DNA of 64,000 nt from Chrysaora quinquecirrha (GCA_014526335.1 JACTAT010000200.1:313777-377776); one strand, 5' to 3'. Shown: positions 22,900 to 32,643, counted from the stretch's first letter. The notes: generated by a model not told the origin, from the letters alone. Numbers and translations are program-made.

Positions 22900-23632
22900 G
22901 TGATAAATTTTGAAAAGTGGAAATTGAAATCTGAAAACACTTATAACGTCTAGATCTTGTTGACAGAAAGGCAATTCTCAAGTTTCATGAAAATCCGATG
23001 AGAAACAAAAATTTTTTTGAGGGTACGTCGTCTGAAGTTTTTCAAAATATAAGGCTTCAGTACTGGACGGCATCAGAAAAATGCCGAACACATTTGCGTT
23101 GTGGTAGGTATGACTTTCTAATGCTTCATAACGTCGAGATTACAATAAAATACATTAATTTGTGAGATTTTGTAGAATTATTTCAAAAACTCTAATTTTT
23201 ATCGAGGGTACGTTGTTTGAACGGCACACTTATAAGGCTTCAGTTTGGGGAAAAATTTGGAAAGTGGCAATAAAAATCTGAAAAAATATATAACGTCTAG
23301 AACTTGATGAAAGAAAGATAATTCTCAAGTTTGACAAAGATCCAATGAGAAATAAAGATTTTTTCGAGGGTACCTCATTTATCGAATGTTTGAATGTTTT
23401 TCATGGGCCTAAATTGCGAAAAAGCACATCTTTATGGTTGAGTTCTCCTCGCACTCAAAATAAAACGATTAGATATTTCACATACATTAATGACTGGTTC
23501 TTTCCATACAATTTGAGGTATTATTTGTATGTTATCTTCTATAGACTTCTCAAAACGACACAACGTTTTCATAAAAGTTACGTCGAATGTGCAGATGAAC
23601 ACTCACTGAATGTTCATGTCCAGATAAGGGAC
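22900..23632 (-). repeat. Right inverted arm of the MULE-like element
   Basis: Reverse complement of the left arm: ACGTCTAGATCTTG, AAGGCTTCAGTACTGGACGG and CATAACGTCGAGATT recur in inverted order. The outer 240 bp end in CATGTCCAGATAAGGGAC. It holds one and a half internal units, against three and a half on the left. Confidence 0.8.
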
Positions 23633-23642
23633 CGGCCTAGTT
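23633..23642 (+). repeat. Right 10-bp target-site duplication CGGCCTAGTT
   Basis: Identical to 8827-8836. The direct repeat with nothing else shared outside it supports an insertion by cut-and-paste transposition. Confidence 0.75.
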
Positions 23643-23813
23643 CCGGGTTTGAAAAAGAATCAGTCTCAGTCTCAGTACATCAACCTCTACTGATGTTTTC
23701 TGCAGTGGGGAGACAAATCCAAGCCCAGCTTCTGATGGTTTGAAAACTGCACCAGAAACAGCAATGAAGATAAGGGATTCAAAGTGAAGATTCCGATCGC
23801 TTGAGGTGAGATT

Positions 23814-24400
23814 TTGGTAGAGAGATGTGTGCTTCAGAGGATTGAGCACCATCATTACAGGATAATAGATGATTTGGCCTCAATAAGCAACAAATTGAGT
23901 AAAATCAAAAGCAAAATGGAAACTGAGAAATTTGATGTTGCTGACCTAAAGTGCAAGCAAGATGAAATGAAAATGAATTTGGATGAAATAAAGAACAAAT
24001 CCATCATAAATGGAAATTTCATTGATAACATTCGATTTGAAATTGAGCGTCTAGAGCAATATAGCAGTAAGAGCTCAGTAAGAGTCTTGAAAATTGAAGA
24101 GGAAAGAAGGAAAATGTCGATGAGGTTGCAATTGCCAAGATAAAAGAAGAAATGAGTCTGCTGACATTGATATTGTGCATCCGTTGGCAAACAGTCTGAA
24201 TCAAGTGACAATCTTTGTACAATTTTGATCAAATTCATGCATCATATAACCAAAGAGCTGGTAATGAAAAACAGGAAGAAAGCAAAAGATATTGAGATTT
24301 TTGAAGATCTTGCAAATGGGGTAAGAAGTTGTCTTCGTTGTTTAACTCGAATAAAGAGCGTTTTGGAATTGGACAATAAATGGACTGATAAAATTTAACT
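23814..24400 (+). pseudogene. LINE ORF1-like protein remnant (coiled coil + RNA-binding part)
   Basis: A 109-codon frame forms a heptad-rich coil (SKIKSKMETEKFDVADLKCK) ending in IERLEQYSSKSSVRVLKIEE, the typical coil-to-RRM junction of L1-like ORF1 proteins. Past 24143, other frames carry AIAKIKEEMS, ITKELVMKNRKKAKD and EIFEDLANGVR, matching the rest of such proteins. At least two frame changes; no ORF2 follows because the ISL2EU-type element starts at 24443. It lies between two DNA transposons, right of the MULE-like target duplication. Confidence 0.6.
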
Positions 24401-24442
24401 TAATCAATGATTCTGGGTTTTACGAAATCAAAATGCCCTAAT

Positions 24443-24686
24443 AGACCTTTCCCCTAATTACGTCACAGACCCGCGCGCGCGCAATGAATTCTGGTAGTTG
24501 TGGTCACGCGTTTCATCAACAAATCTGTTTTCATTAGTAACCATACGGAATTTGCGCTGAAATCACTGTCAACATGTCGACTAATGATAAAAATGAAGAT
24601 GTTTCGAACACAAACCATTGCTCTAGTTTTTTTAAAAACTCTTGCACGGGCAATGGTTTCATAGCAGAAGAGAAAGCAGTCTCAGA
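24443..24686 (+). repeat. Left TIR of ISL2EU-type element 1
   Basis: 244 bp, identical to the right TIR apart from the T run near 24630 (T7 here). Contains the start codon (24574) and first codons of the nuclease gene. Confidence 0.9.
24458..24482 (+). promoter_or_regulatory. CRE-like site and CG run in the TIR
   Basis: TTACGTCA (24458-24465) is a CRE/ATF-type site and is followed by an alternating CG run (24472-24482). The same block lies at the right end near 28129-28153. As both genes start inside the TIRs, each TIR is likely to act as promoter and this block is the best candidate element. Function is inferred. Confidence 0.4.
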
Positions 24687-26295
24687 CCGTGATACTGTGG
24701 TGGTGGCAGAGGCCGAGAGAGCACAAAACAGCAACGATGGCTGGTCAAAATCATTGTCTGACTTTCCGGGAATTTCTGAATCTGGCATAGAGAAGACATT
24801 GATAACTGGATCAATTTCTTTCCCAAAAAGATCTGCTGCTCCAAAGTCATATAGACATAAAAAACAAGGCTACAAATTATGGAAAGAAGGGTATGTCCAA
24901 AACATTTTTCTCAAACCAAATGTAAAGGCCCAGCATCTCATGTTCCTAATAAAGTGCAGAGTACATGCTTCAATGAAGAACATTTTTTACAATGTTTATG
25001 TACACTTAAATCAAAGAAATGGTGATGTTATATATTCAAAATGCAACTGTAAGGCTGGTCAAGGAGGATGTTGTAAGCATGTTGCAGCATTACTGTATAC
25101 ATTGCTTGATTTTAGTAATTTAGAACTCAAAAGGGTTCCAGACACACTCACTTGTACTCAGGTAGCACAGAAATGGCACGTCCCATCTTCAACAAATTTG
25201 ACCATGTCAAAAGCTGTTAAATTTGATGATGTTTCATTCTCAAATACACAACCAAACAAGCCATCAAAAAGAGCCTTTGGAAAAACCGCTCGAGAGAATT
25301 ACTCTGCAACACCATCTTTTGCCAAGAAAGTTTCTAGTGATACACTGAAGCATTTAGTCAATAATTTGCAAAATTCTGCCAATGCTGGACTTTTTTGTAA
25401 AGTAGTTGCTTCAAATGATTGTCAGCCTACCAATTTTTTCGAGAAATCAGTCAAGAATGCTAACATGGATGATTCAAAGAACACAGAGAACGAACTTGAA
25501 AATGATGACAATGAGACAATTTACCAAGTTTTTGAAAATATTGCCAATGAGAATTTTTCACTTTGTAAGGAGACAATTTTTGAAGTTGGGAATGAAATTG
25601 AAAAATTTGTTGGAGTCTCAAAAGAGAAGGCAATAGACATATGTATAAGAACAAAAATGCAAAGAAAGGACCCAGAGTGGTATGAGGAAAGGCGAAAGCG
25701 TAACAGCATCACACTTTGGCAAAATAATGAACAGAAGAAAAAGCATTGAACCAAAGTCCATTATAGCTGACATTTTGAAACAAAGTAGCAAAAGGAGTGA
25801 CAATATGCCTGCACCATTAAAATGGGGCATTGAAAATGAGAAAACAGCCATCAACAAGTACCTCGAGACACAGAAAGATGGTGTTATTGTAAAGGATTGT
25901 GGGCTTGTCATAGACCTTCAATATCCATGGCTTGCTTGCAGTCCTGATGGGGTGATTTTGAAAGATAATCTGCCTATCGGGTGCATTGAAGTCAAAAGTC
26001 CTTTTGCAAAAGGGAATTGACATTGCAACAAGCAGTTAAAGATGACAAAAATTTTTTGAAGAAAACTGATAATGGGCTAACATTGAAGAAGAACCATATT
26101 CACTTTTATCAGTGTCAAGGTGTTGTAAACATCCTCAATCTCCCATGGATTGACTTCATTGTTTACACTGAGGTTGATTTACATGTAGAGAGAATTTTCA
26201 AGGATGCATCACTTTGGAAAAATATTATGGTACCTGAACTAACTAGATTCTACCAAAAACACATCTTAAATGAACTTTTAGGATTAATACATTAA
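24574..26295 (+). CDS. SWIM zinc finger / YqaJ-type exonuclease of ISL2EU element 1
   Basis: ATG at 24574 starts a 391-codon frame. Its SWIM zinc finger is CNCKAGQGGCCKH (about 25045-25080), with CxC and CxH ligands. A long, acidic, poorly conserved linker follows. The YqaJ (lambda-exonuclease-like, PD-(D/E)xK fold) domain starts at DPEWYEERRKR and continues in a second frame (25682-26020): VTASHFGKIMNRRKS, WLACSPDGVILK with the metal-binding Asp, and CIEVKSP with the ExK pair. The third frame (26017-26295) holds the Gln helix YQCQGVVNIL. Two single-base frame changes, near 25690 and 26010, break an otherwise intact gene. YqaJ nucleases chew one DNA strand; the transposon role is unproven. 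Convergent with the transposase; 55 bp separate the stops. Confidence 0.85.
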
Positions 26296-26350
26296 ATATG
26301 TACAGTAGGTAAGAAACAACAATAAGAAACAAAATTTTTTGTGAATGGGA

Positions 26351-28111
26351 CTAATTATCATCATCTGTAATTAAGGGAGGCAAAAAATTTGTTAGATAGC
26401 AACATATTATCCAAATTTTGTTAAGATCAGGATGCATAGTTATAGGAAATAAAGAGTTTAAAATTCTAAAAGTTTTAATTCTTGATATGGCACGTTCAAC
26501 ATGAATGCGCACTGATGCAATTTTTCTTGTTTCAAACTCTTCATCAATGCTCAGGTGTTCTTTTCCTCTTAAAAATGGTGGAATATTCAAAGTTGCACCA
26601 CTTGGCAATTCACTTTCTATATCAAACCCTTTATCTGCCATTAAAGAGTCCCCCTTTTCCAACAGCTGAAGTATGCCACTCTGTACAGTTACATGTTTAT
26701 CACTTGCTCTACCAGTAAATAAGTCTGCAACAAATGATATTGTTCCTGCAGGTGAAATTCCTACAAGTCCTTTTGCTGTATTGTGGTGCTTGTAGCTTGA
26801 ATATGTCACACTTTGCGATCTGATAGAGCTTGCCTTCTGGATAAAAATCTCAGTGCAATCAATCACAACTCTAGTTGATGGATATGTTTCCTTGAAGCAT
26901 TTTGGCATTGTTTCATCAACACAAGATCTTGTTGGCCATATTGGTATTTGCCGCAAAAAACTGTGAAGGAAATCAAACCAAGTGATGCAGATTCTAGACA
27001 TATGTTGAACAGAAATACCTGCTCTGTTTGCAAGATCTTCTTCAAGCAGACCCAATCTCAGTCGAACCAAAACTAAGAAAAACTCTTGTTCGGGTAAGAG
27101 GTTTCGTTTTGGACCTCGCTTCTGGTGATTTGGGTTCTTCAGTTTGTCAGAATTGGTTCCAGAGTCATAATAAATCAGCTTCTCAACCGTATTGCCAAAT
27201 GCAAGAAACAATGCTCTGAAAGTTCCATAGTTTGGTAAACCAGTGTAAAATCTAAACATTTTTTCATCATCCTTAAAACTTTCCAAGCTGAATGAAGAAC
27301 CTTTCCTTGCTACCTTTTCCAACAAAAGGGTATTTTCCTTTCTCAGCTCTTCGTTTTGAACTTTTAGTGACCTGTTTTCTTCTTCCAACTGTTTTATTCT
27401 CTCTTCCAAACTATATCCATTATTTGCACATGGTTGCTGTTGTTCTGATGCCTCTACATATTGCATTTCAATGTCATCAGTGACAGCAACGTCATGTTGA
27501 CAGTCATTCTCAAGTTCATCAGTATGAAGCCGAACCTCTCTGTTCCTTGACTTTGTTGTTGGCCTAGGAATAATTGGTTTTTCCTTTTCAGTTTTTGGGG
27601 TGATTGTAGGCACGTTGTTCATATACGTTTTCTTCCCACCAGGGAAATGCTTTGAACAAACTCTGTGCCCTGTAGTTGGCTTGAAGTCCTTCCTACACAC
27701 CATATGAATCCACCTTTTTCTCAAAAGTTGCTTTTCCTTCGATTTTCCTTCAGGGAAGCTATAAAAAGACAAATCTTTATCTCTCTTGCTGTTGCTGAAG
27801 CAATCAGGGACACAGCAAGTGTACCCTCCACATCCTCCAGACTTACGGGAGTTAGGCCATTCGACATCTCCATCTCCATCTGCATTTCCTTCTTGCATTT
27901 CATTTGTCTCTAGAATGTCATGTTCTGAGACTGCTTTCTCTTCTGCTATGAAACCATTGCCCGTGCAAGAGTTTTTAAAAAAAACTAGAGCAATGGTTTG
28001 TGTTCGAAACATCTTCATTTTTATCATTAGTCGACATGTTGACAGTGATTTCAGCGCAAATTCCGTATGGTTACTAATGAAAACAGATTTGTTGATGAAA
28101 CGCGTGACCAC
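26351..28111 (-). CDS. THAP-domain DDE transposase of ISL2EU element 1
   Basis: 586 codons. The THAP zinc finger (DNA binding, C2CH) reads CCVPDC.. RKRWIHMVCRKDFKP.. CSKHF with the closing VPTI motif (about 27600-27830). A leucine-zipper-like coil follows (IKQLEEENRSLKVQNEELRK). The DDE_Tnp_4 (HARBI1-like) catalytic core is complete: VIDCTEIFIQKA (Asp), LMADKGFDIES (Asp), RIHVERAISRIK (Glu). It binds the TIRs and cuts and joins DNA. The frame from GTG 28111 lies in the TIR but is not the frame used at the left TIR: the T8 run near 27985 shifts it, and the leader frame that matches the nuclease N-terminus hits a stop there. An internal start downstream is possible. Otherwise this looks functional. 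Confidence 0.88.
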   Translation of the reverse strand: MVTRFINKSVFISNHTEFALKSLSTCRLMIKMKMFRTQTIALVFFKNSCTGNGFIAEEKAVSEHDILETNEMQEGNADGDGDVEWPNSRKSGGCGGYTCCVPDCFSNSKRDKDLSFYSFPEGKSKEKQLLRKRWIHMVCRKDFKPTTGHRVCSKHFPGGKKTYMNNVPTITPKTEKEKPIIPRPTTKSRNREVRLHTDELENDCQHDVAVTDDIEMQYVEASEQQQPCANNGYSLEERIKQLEEENRSLKVQNEELRKENTLLLEKVARKGSSFSLESFKDDEKMFRFYTGLPNYGTFRALFLAFGNTVEKLIYYDSGTNSDKLKNPNHQKRGPKRNLLPEQEFFLVLVRLRLGLLEEDLANRAGISVQHMSRICITWFDFLHSFLRQIPIWPTRSCVDETMPKCFKETYPSTRVVIDCTEIFIQKASSIRSQSVTYSSYKHHNTAKGLVGISPAGTISFVADLFTGRASDKHVTVQSGILQLLEKGDSLMADKGFDIESELPSGATLNIPPFLRGKEHLSIDEEFETRKIASVRIHVERAISRIKTFRILNSLFPITMHPDLNKIWIICCYLTNFLPPLITDDDN

Positions 28112-28168
28112 AACTACCAGAATTCATTGCGCGCGCGCGGGTCTGTGACGTAATTAGGGGAAAGGTCT
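27924..28168 (-). repeat. Right TIR of ISL2EU-type element 1
   Basis: 245 bp, inverse of the left TIR. The T8 run puts the transposase leader out of frame relative to the left copy. Confidence 0.9.
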
Positions 28169-28170
28169 AT

Positions 28171-28690
28171 TCAGACTTATATAACAAGCTTTATTTTCAG
28201 TAAAAATCTTCTAAAGCATAGTTTACACTGCGTTATGCATGACTCAATCCAAAAATTTTAAAAATTGCTAATTAGGCTAATTAACAACATTAATTAAATT
28301 GATCACGTGACAAGTGACAAAATTTGCCAACAATATCGAAAACATTCAAATGATATATCAAATGATAGCTCTTGCCAAGAGAAGTCCAACCATATATATT
28401 TCTTTTATATGTGATAATTATTGACAGAGATATAGCCGATTGAAGGGTAATTTGTATTACCTGCTTCCAAATATAGACATTTGCTGGTCACGTGACTAAG
28501 TCCGCAACACCATAACCCGTACTACAAGGTTCCTTGATAAATTCTACGAAAAGTCAGACCCTTACCAAAGCTACTAAGGAGTTCTTGCAGATGATACACA
28601 AGCAAAAGTAGGAGGGGGGGCGAAAAACGCCCCCCCCCCCATACTTAATAGGGTTAACGATAATGATTTGATGAAACTTGGCGTGATAAG
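28171..28690. other. Spacer with G7/C11 hairpin
   Basis: No gene. At 28614-28640 a G7-CG run, A5 loop and CG-C11 run can fold into a stable GC hairpin. AATAGGGTTAA just after it resembles the MITE end at 32630-32643, but no matching left end was found. Confidence 0.5.
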
Positions 28691-30271
28691 GCTGACGCTG
28701 AAAAATTAACCTGAATGATGCTTTTTGCGAATTTCATAATAATGGCGCAAGAAGCAGTAGTCGTGGTAGGTCGTCTTGGGGTATTTCATTGTTTATTCGT
28801 AACTCAGTTGTTAAGAACACAAATGTAGTCAGTCTGGATAGTTATAGATGCTGGTGTAAATTGGAGAAGAATTTTTGGTTGGTCTTCTGATTTATACATA
28901 TATTTGATTATATTCCACGAAATGATTCAGACATGATTAAGTTAGGAACAGCATTTGATTTTGATAGTTTGCAGACAAAATGTGCAAATTACGAGCAACA
29001 GGGCTGGGTCCTGATTATAGATGACTTTAATGCACGAACTGGTGTCTTAACTGATTATATAGAGGATGATGATGTTGATGGCTTCCTCCCACATGGTATA
29101 GATTACACTGTGAATTCTAACACTACTTCAAGAACATCTAAGGATAACTGTATTGTTAATGCTAGTGGTCGATCACTTCTGGACTTTTGCAAATGGTCTG
29201 GTTTTAGACTTTTCAATGGTAGGATAGATTAATCTACATCTGATTTCACACCAAATGGTAATAGTGTTGTAGACTATGCTCTTCTAAAAGAAGAATCTTT
29301 TGAAAAAGTGAATTATTTTAAGGTAGGAAATTTAAGCCAACTGTCTGATCATGCTCCGTTGTTTCTATCACTTGCGCTCAATTGGAAAAAGACTTTTGGA
29401 CAACCAGTCCTTGGACGCTGTAGATAGTACATTTTCTCATTTAGACTCACTGAAAATAATTACAGTATCAATTTTTTGTGCCAAGACAAATTGTCTAACA
29501 TTTTTTCTGAATTATTGAATAGTGAGCATGTTTTTCAATTTTTGGAAGGAATCAACAAAGAGTTGGATGATGATTGTGTTTCTATAGAAAATAGTGTTAG
29601 GATATTAAGGCAAAAGCTAGTTGATGTTGCCAAAGAAAGCTTCAAATTTGTCAGAATTTTTTTAACAGACATGTCATGACCAGAAATCAAACTAATAAGT
29701 GGTTCGATTCTGAATGCAGAACTCTGAAATCATTGTTTAACAAAGCAAAGAGAAATTATCAGCTTGCTTTGAAAAATCCTCTGCAAGAAAAGGATACTTC
29801 CAGCATTTGATTTGACTATTTAAATTGAGGAGAAAATATAAGAAGAAAATAAAAAGAAAAAAGAGGTTATATGTGGATAATGAGAAAAGGGAACTTTGGT
29901 CAATCAGCTGATCCCAAAATGTTTTGGAATAAGCTCAAAGGTCTGTTAGCAAATCAAGCACAAATTTTAGTAACAATGATTTATTCGGTTATTTTAAAGG
30001 TCTTTTATCTAGTGACGAGGAGGGCATGCTTCCTGTAAGTGATGAATCCAATTTTGATGAATCAATTAGTACTCAAATTGAATCATTTATAAATAGGCCA
30101 GTCTCAGTTTATGAAGTGAAAGAAGCAGTTAGGAAATTAAAATCTGGAAAAAATGTGGGTATAGATATGCTCACTGCAGATATATTTAAAAACTTAGATG
30201 ATTATTTCTATTTCGTCTTCTTGGAAACTTTCTAATAAAGTATAAGATACTAGTAATTTCCCTGAATATTA
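28690..30271 (+). pseudogene. LINE-A: APE endonuclease and start of reverse transcriptase
   Basis: Endonuclease motifs of an APE-type LINE ORF2 run in order: SSWGISLFIRNSVV (about 28765), IDDFNARTG (about 29020), STSDFTPNG and, after an in-frame TAA at 29230-29232, LSQLSDHAPLFLSL (the SDH end of the domain, near 29350). A linker (WFDSECRTLKSLFNKAKRNY) and RT finger start (VYEVKEAVRKLKSGKNVGID) follow up to TSNFPEY near 30265. The protein then stops abruptly where a minus-strand gypsy fragment begins. The rest of the same RT resumes at 32644. Several stops; inactive. Confidence 0.8.
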
Positions 30272-30380
30272 TGTTTTCTATTTCGCATCCGACCTGATGT
30301 GATTAACCTCTAACATAACGTGGCATTACCCACTGTGAACTAATTATGCAAAATACTACATAATTATGCAAGACACTACA
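30272..30380 (-). repeat. Short 3' LTR of gypsy fragment 2
   Basis: On the minus strand a polypurine tract (AAGGGAGGGA, 30381-30390) abuts TGTAGTGTC, and the block ends GCGAAATAGAAAACA at 30272, where LINE coding sequence begins. That gives a 109-bp LTR with TG..CA ends. Very short for a gypsy LTR, so part may be lost. Confidence 0.45.
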
Positions 30381-30507
30381 TCCCTCCCTTGCCAGATTAA
30401 AAATACTAATGTTCATAAAATGCTAAGAAGTAATATACGAGCGTCCATATTGCAACAAAACTAAAGAGTATTGTGATACAAATTAGGGGACTAGTTTACT
30501 GTACTAG

Positions 30508-30972
30508 CTACAGTAATTTTTCAAAAATGTTTTGTCCATATCTTTGAACTGGATTCCTTATCCTTACAGGGTATCGATTTCGTTCCTGTTGTATTTCACG
30601 AGCAGGATTTTGTTCTTCACAAGAATAAAAGCAGTAATTATGATCATTGTCATCATCAAGCATATAATGGTCTTTATTCTCTGGAATCTTTTTGAAAAAG
30701 GATACATTGCATGTAACAAAGTGTCCATTTCTGCAGACAGTAACTCTTGCTCCTTTTCGTGCTGTAACTTTGTAGGGCAAAGGATTGAATTTGGTACAGA
30801 ATTTATTTTCCTTTTGCTGACGTACGAGAACTATATCTCCTACTTTAATATCTGAAGTTGTAGCCTTAGTCTTTTCATCAGCATAATGTTTTATTTTGCT
30901 CTTTTGCATACTGTCCTTCTCCTTTACCTCTTGATGGGTTGTAGAGTCAGGTTCTGCAATACATTCTGGCAA
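30508..30972 (-). pseudogene. Gypsy 2 integrase C-terminal domain
   Basis: 154 codons with KVGDIVLVRQQKENKF and RNGHFVTCNVSFFKKI, the C-terminal barrel of gypsy integrases. An acidic tail ends VQRYGQNIFEKLL. The frame itself is intact and just downstream of the core. Confidence 0.75.
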
Positions 30973-30987
30973 TTTGGTGTGTAGTTT

Positions 30988-31650
30988 TCAATTGAACAAC
31001 AATTCAGCAGGTGATTTCCCTGTGGTAGAATGAGGGGTCGCAAGGTAGTTAAGCAGAAATTTGAAAATTGCTCTCTTCCAGTTCTTATTTTCAGTGATGG
31101 CAGTACGAATAGCTTTCTGCAAAGGCTTCATGAAATTTTCTGCTTCACCATTGCCTTGTGGAGATAAGGGAATACTCGGCTTGTGTTTTGCTCCAAGCTC
31201 CTTTAAAAATTGATAAAAATCTTGGCCAGAAAAGGGAGGACCGTTATCGCTTTTGATGGTATGCGAATTCCATACGTAGCAGAAATTCGCTCTATTTTTG
31301 GCATGGTCGCTGAGCCGAAGTTGAGGTGATAACTTCCAGTTGAGGAAAATGAGAATAAGCATCGATGACAACAAGTAAGTACTCACCACTAGGGAATGGA
31401 CAACAAAAATCAATATTTACCGTATGCCAGGCTGACGATGGAAGCTCATTCACAGACAAGGGTTCAGGACGACTGTCAGGTGCAGTAGCTTGACAGTGTA
31501 TGCAGTTTGAATCATTTCTTGAACCATTTTGTCAATATTAGGAAACCAGATTTTCGTTCTCAGCAGACGCTTCGTTTTCACAAGTCCTTGGTGACCTTCG
31601 TGAGCGATTTTTATTGCAGTTTTCTGAGAGATGAGGGCATTATGATTCAA
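30988..31650 (-). pseudogene. Gypsy 2 integrase zinc-binding domain and catalytic core
   Basis: The zinc-binding domain shows AHEGHQGLVKTKRLLRTKIW at about 31600-31540; the paired Cys that should follow are damaged (QTAYTVKLLH). In the core, SDNGPPFSGQDF holds the second Asp and NGEAENFMKPL the Glu, and FLLNYLATPHSTTGKSPAEL closes it. The segment with the first Asp is scrambled (frame change near 31390). So the DDE triad is incomplete in the read frame. Confidence 0.75.
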
Positions 31651-32096
31651 TTATCGCGAAGAATGATATTTGATGCATCATTCACTGTTAGTTTGTTTTG
31701 AGTTTATGAAACAATTTGAGTTCATCACTGTTCACATTTGCATCCTTTATTTTTGAAATATCAGCCCAGTTGTTTTGACGGATTTACTCAGCCAGGATTT
31801 GCAATGTTGGATCAGATTTCGTGGCTTCCTGAATCTCAGACAAGGTCATGGCTTTAGGAACAGCATGATCTGTCAAAAAATTGACATAGGCATCAGCTAC
31901 AGTTTCGAATTTCGTGTTGTTTGCATTAGGCCTATGACTAACATGTTATGAGAGAAAATTGGAGGGTTTTCGTTCCCTCTGATATGTTGGGCTTTGAAGT
32001 CAAAATCTTGAATGCGAAGATACCAACAGGCTATGCTGGCAGGGGGTTCAAACTGGATTACTGAGAATCATTTCCACGGCATCATAGTTATTTTAT
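31651..32096 (-). pseudogene. Gypsy 2 RNase H trace
   Basis: Minus-strand fragments with WYLRIQDFDFKAQHIRGNEN match the end of a gypsy RNase H domain. Frame breaks and stops are frequent, and upstream RT is cut off by the MITE at 32101. Confidence 0.55.
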
Positions 32097-32100
32097 TTAA

Positions 32101-32639
32101 CCCTATTCCACACAGGGTCCAGCTAAATATTGATGAAGCACCAAATTGTTGACGAAGCGTAACCAAACTCAGAAATTTTCAGTAAATGGTGCAGTAAATG
32201 GTCCAAACTTCAAACAAATTGACAAAATCATGTCTGTAACTTATTTAACATAAAATTATATAAATATTATATAATTCATATAATATATAACATATATAAC
32301 AATTAATAATATATAATACAACAACTAATATATAATATATAAAAACTAATCTTTTTAGTCCTTTGCTGTATTTCCTACATCTTCAAATAAATATTCATGA
32401 TTTTCTGTGGATTTAGCAACTTTTCAATGAAAAAAAACTAAAAAATTTGTGTGTCAAAAAAAATTTCTTGACAAGTACAACAAAATTACGGTGGTGACCC
32501 CCGGTTTTGACTATTGTTCTCAATTTTTTTTTCCAGGTTTCTTAAATATAAAAAGTAATTTTCAGATAGTTTGGGTTCATAAAAATTAATATTACAAGAT
32601 TTATTTGAGAAAAATTTGCTCCCCCCAATTGGAATAGGG
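32101..32639. mobile_element. TTAA-flanked MITE (539 bp), piggyBac-like ends
   Basis: CCCTATTCCA at 32101-32110 is matched inversely by TGGAATAGGG at 32630-32639. Both ends are flanked by TTAA (32097-32100; 32640-32643). Terminal CCC and a TTAA target fit piggyBac or Kolobok derivatives. The interior is A+T-rich with TATAATATA repeats and no gene. Confidence 0.65.
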
Positions 32640-32643
32640 TTAA

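Larger units (their letters stand above)
8837..23632 (-). mobile_element. Large (14.8 kb) MULE-like DNA transposon carrying SUMO/ubiquitin proteases
   Basis: The element is bounded by long inverted arms (8837-10540 and about 22900-23632) whose outer ends both read (G)CCC(G)TTATCTGGACATGAAC going inward. A 10-bp direct repeat CGGCCTAGTT flanks it on both sides (8827-8836 and 23633-23642). All recognisable genes lie on the minus strand between 20.7 and 11.4 kb: SGNH hydrolase exons, small spliced exons, a DDE transposase, an HMG/PHD/USP protein and a Ulp1 protease. Known for the family: MULEs make 8-11-bp target duplications, often have long TIRs, and plant MULEs have captured ULP1-like genes. 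The transposase keeps a D..D..CxxH..E pattern that fits the MuDR group. Assignment to a named superfamily is inference; KDZ (Zisupton) elements also carry Ulp1 and were considered. Confidence 0.75.
24443..28168. mobile_element. ISL2EU-type DNA transposon, nearly complete (3.7 kb)
   Basis: Perfect 244/245-bp terminal inverted repeats (24443-24686 and 27924-28168) start AGACCTTTCCCCTAATTACG and are flanked by AT on both sides (24441-24442, 28169-28170). Inside are two convergent genes: plus-strand SWIM/YqaJ nuclease and minus-strand THAP/DDE transposase. Known for the ISL2EU (IS4EU) group: a two-bp AT target duplication and a YqaJ nuclease next to a transposase. The TIRs differ only in one T-run length (T7 left, T8 right), so the insertion is young or recently converted. 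Confidence 0.85.
30272..32096 (-). mobile_element. Ty3/gypsy fragment 2 (minus strand) inside LINE-A
   Basis: The minus-strand order is RNase H trace, integrase zinc domain, integrase core, integrase C-terminus, purine tract, short LTR. The left end is a clean TG..CA LTR; the right end is lost at the TTAA MITE. It separates the two halves of LINE-A, so it inserted after that LINE. It is related to, but not the same as, the gypsy copy at 1-4786. Confidence 0.75.

Noticed and set aside
8837..23632. Assignment to KDZ (Zisupton) elements because of the Ulp1 gene
   Set aside because: The 10-bp target duplication and D..D..CxxH..E pattern fit MULEs better; kept as an alternative only.
23345..23743. 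132-codon frame across the right MULE arm
   Set aside because: Its translation recurs in the left arm (8957-8840, minus), so it is terminal repeat DNA and runs past the target duplication.
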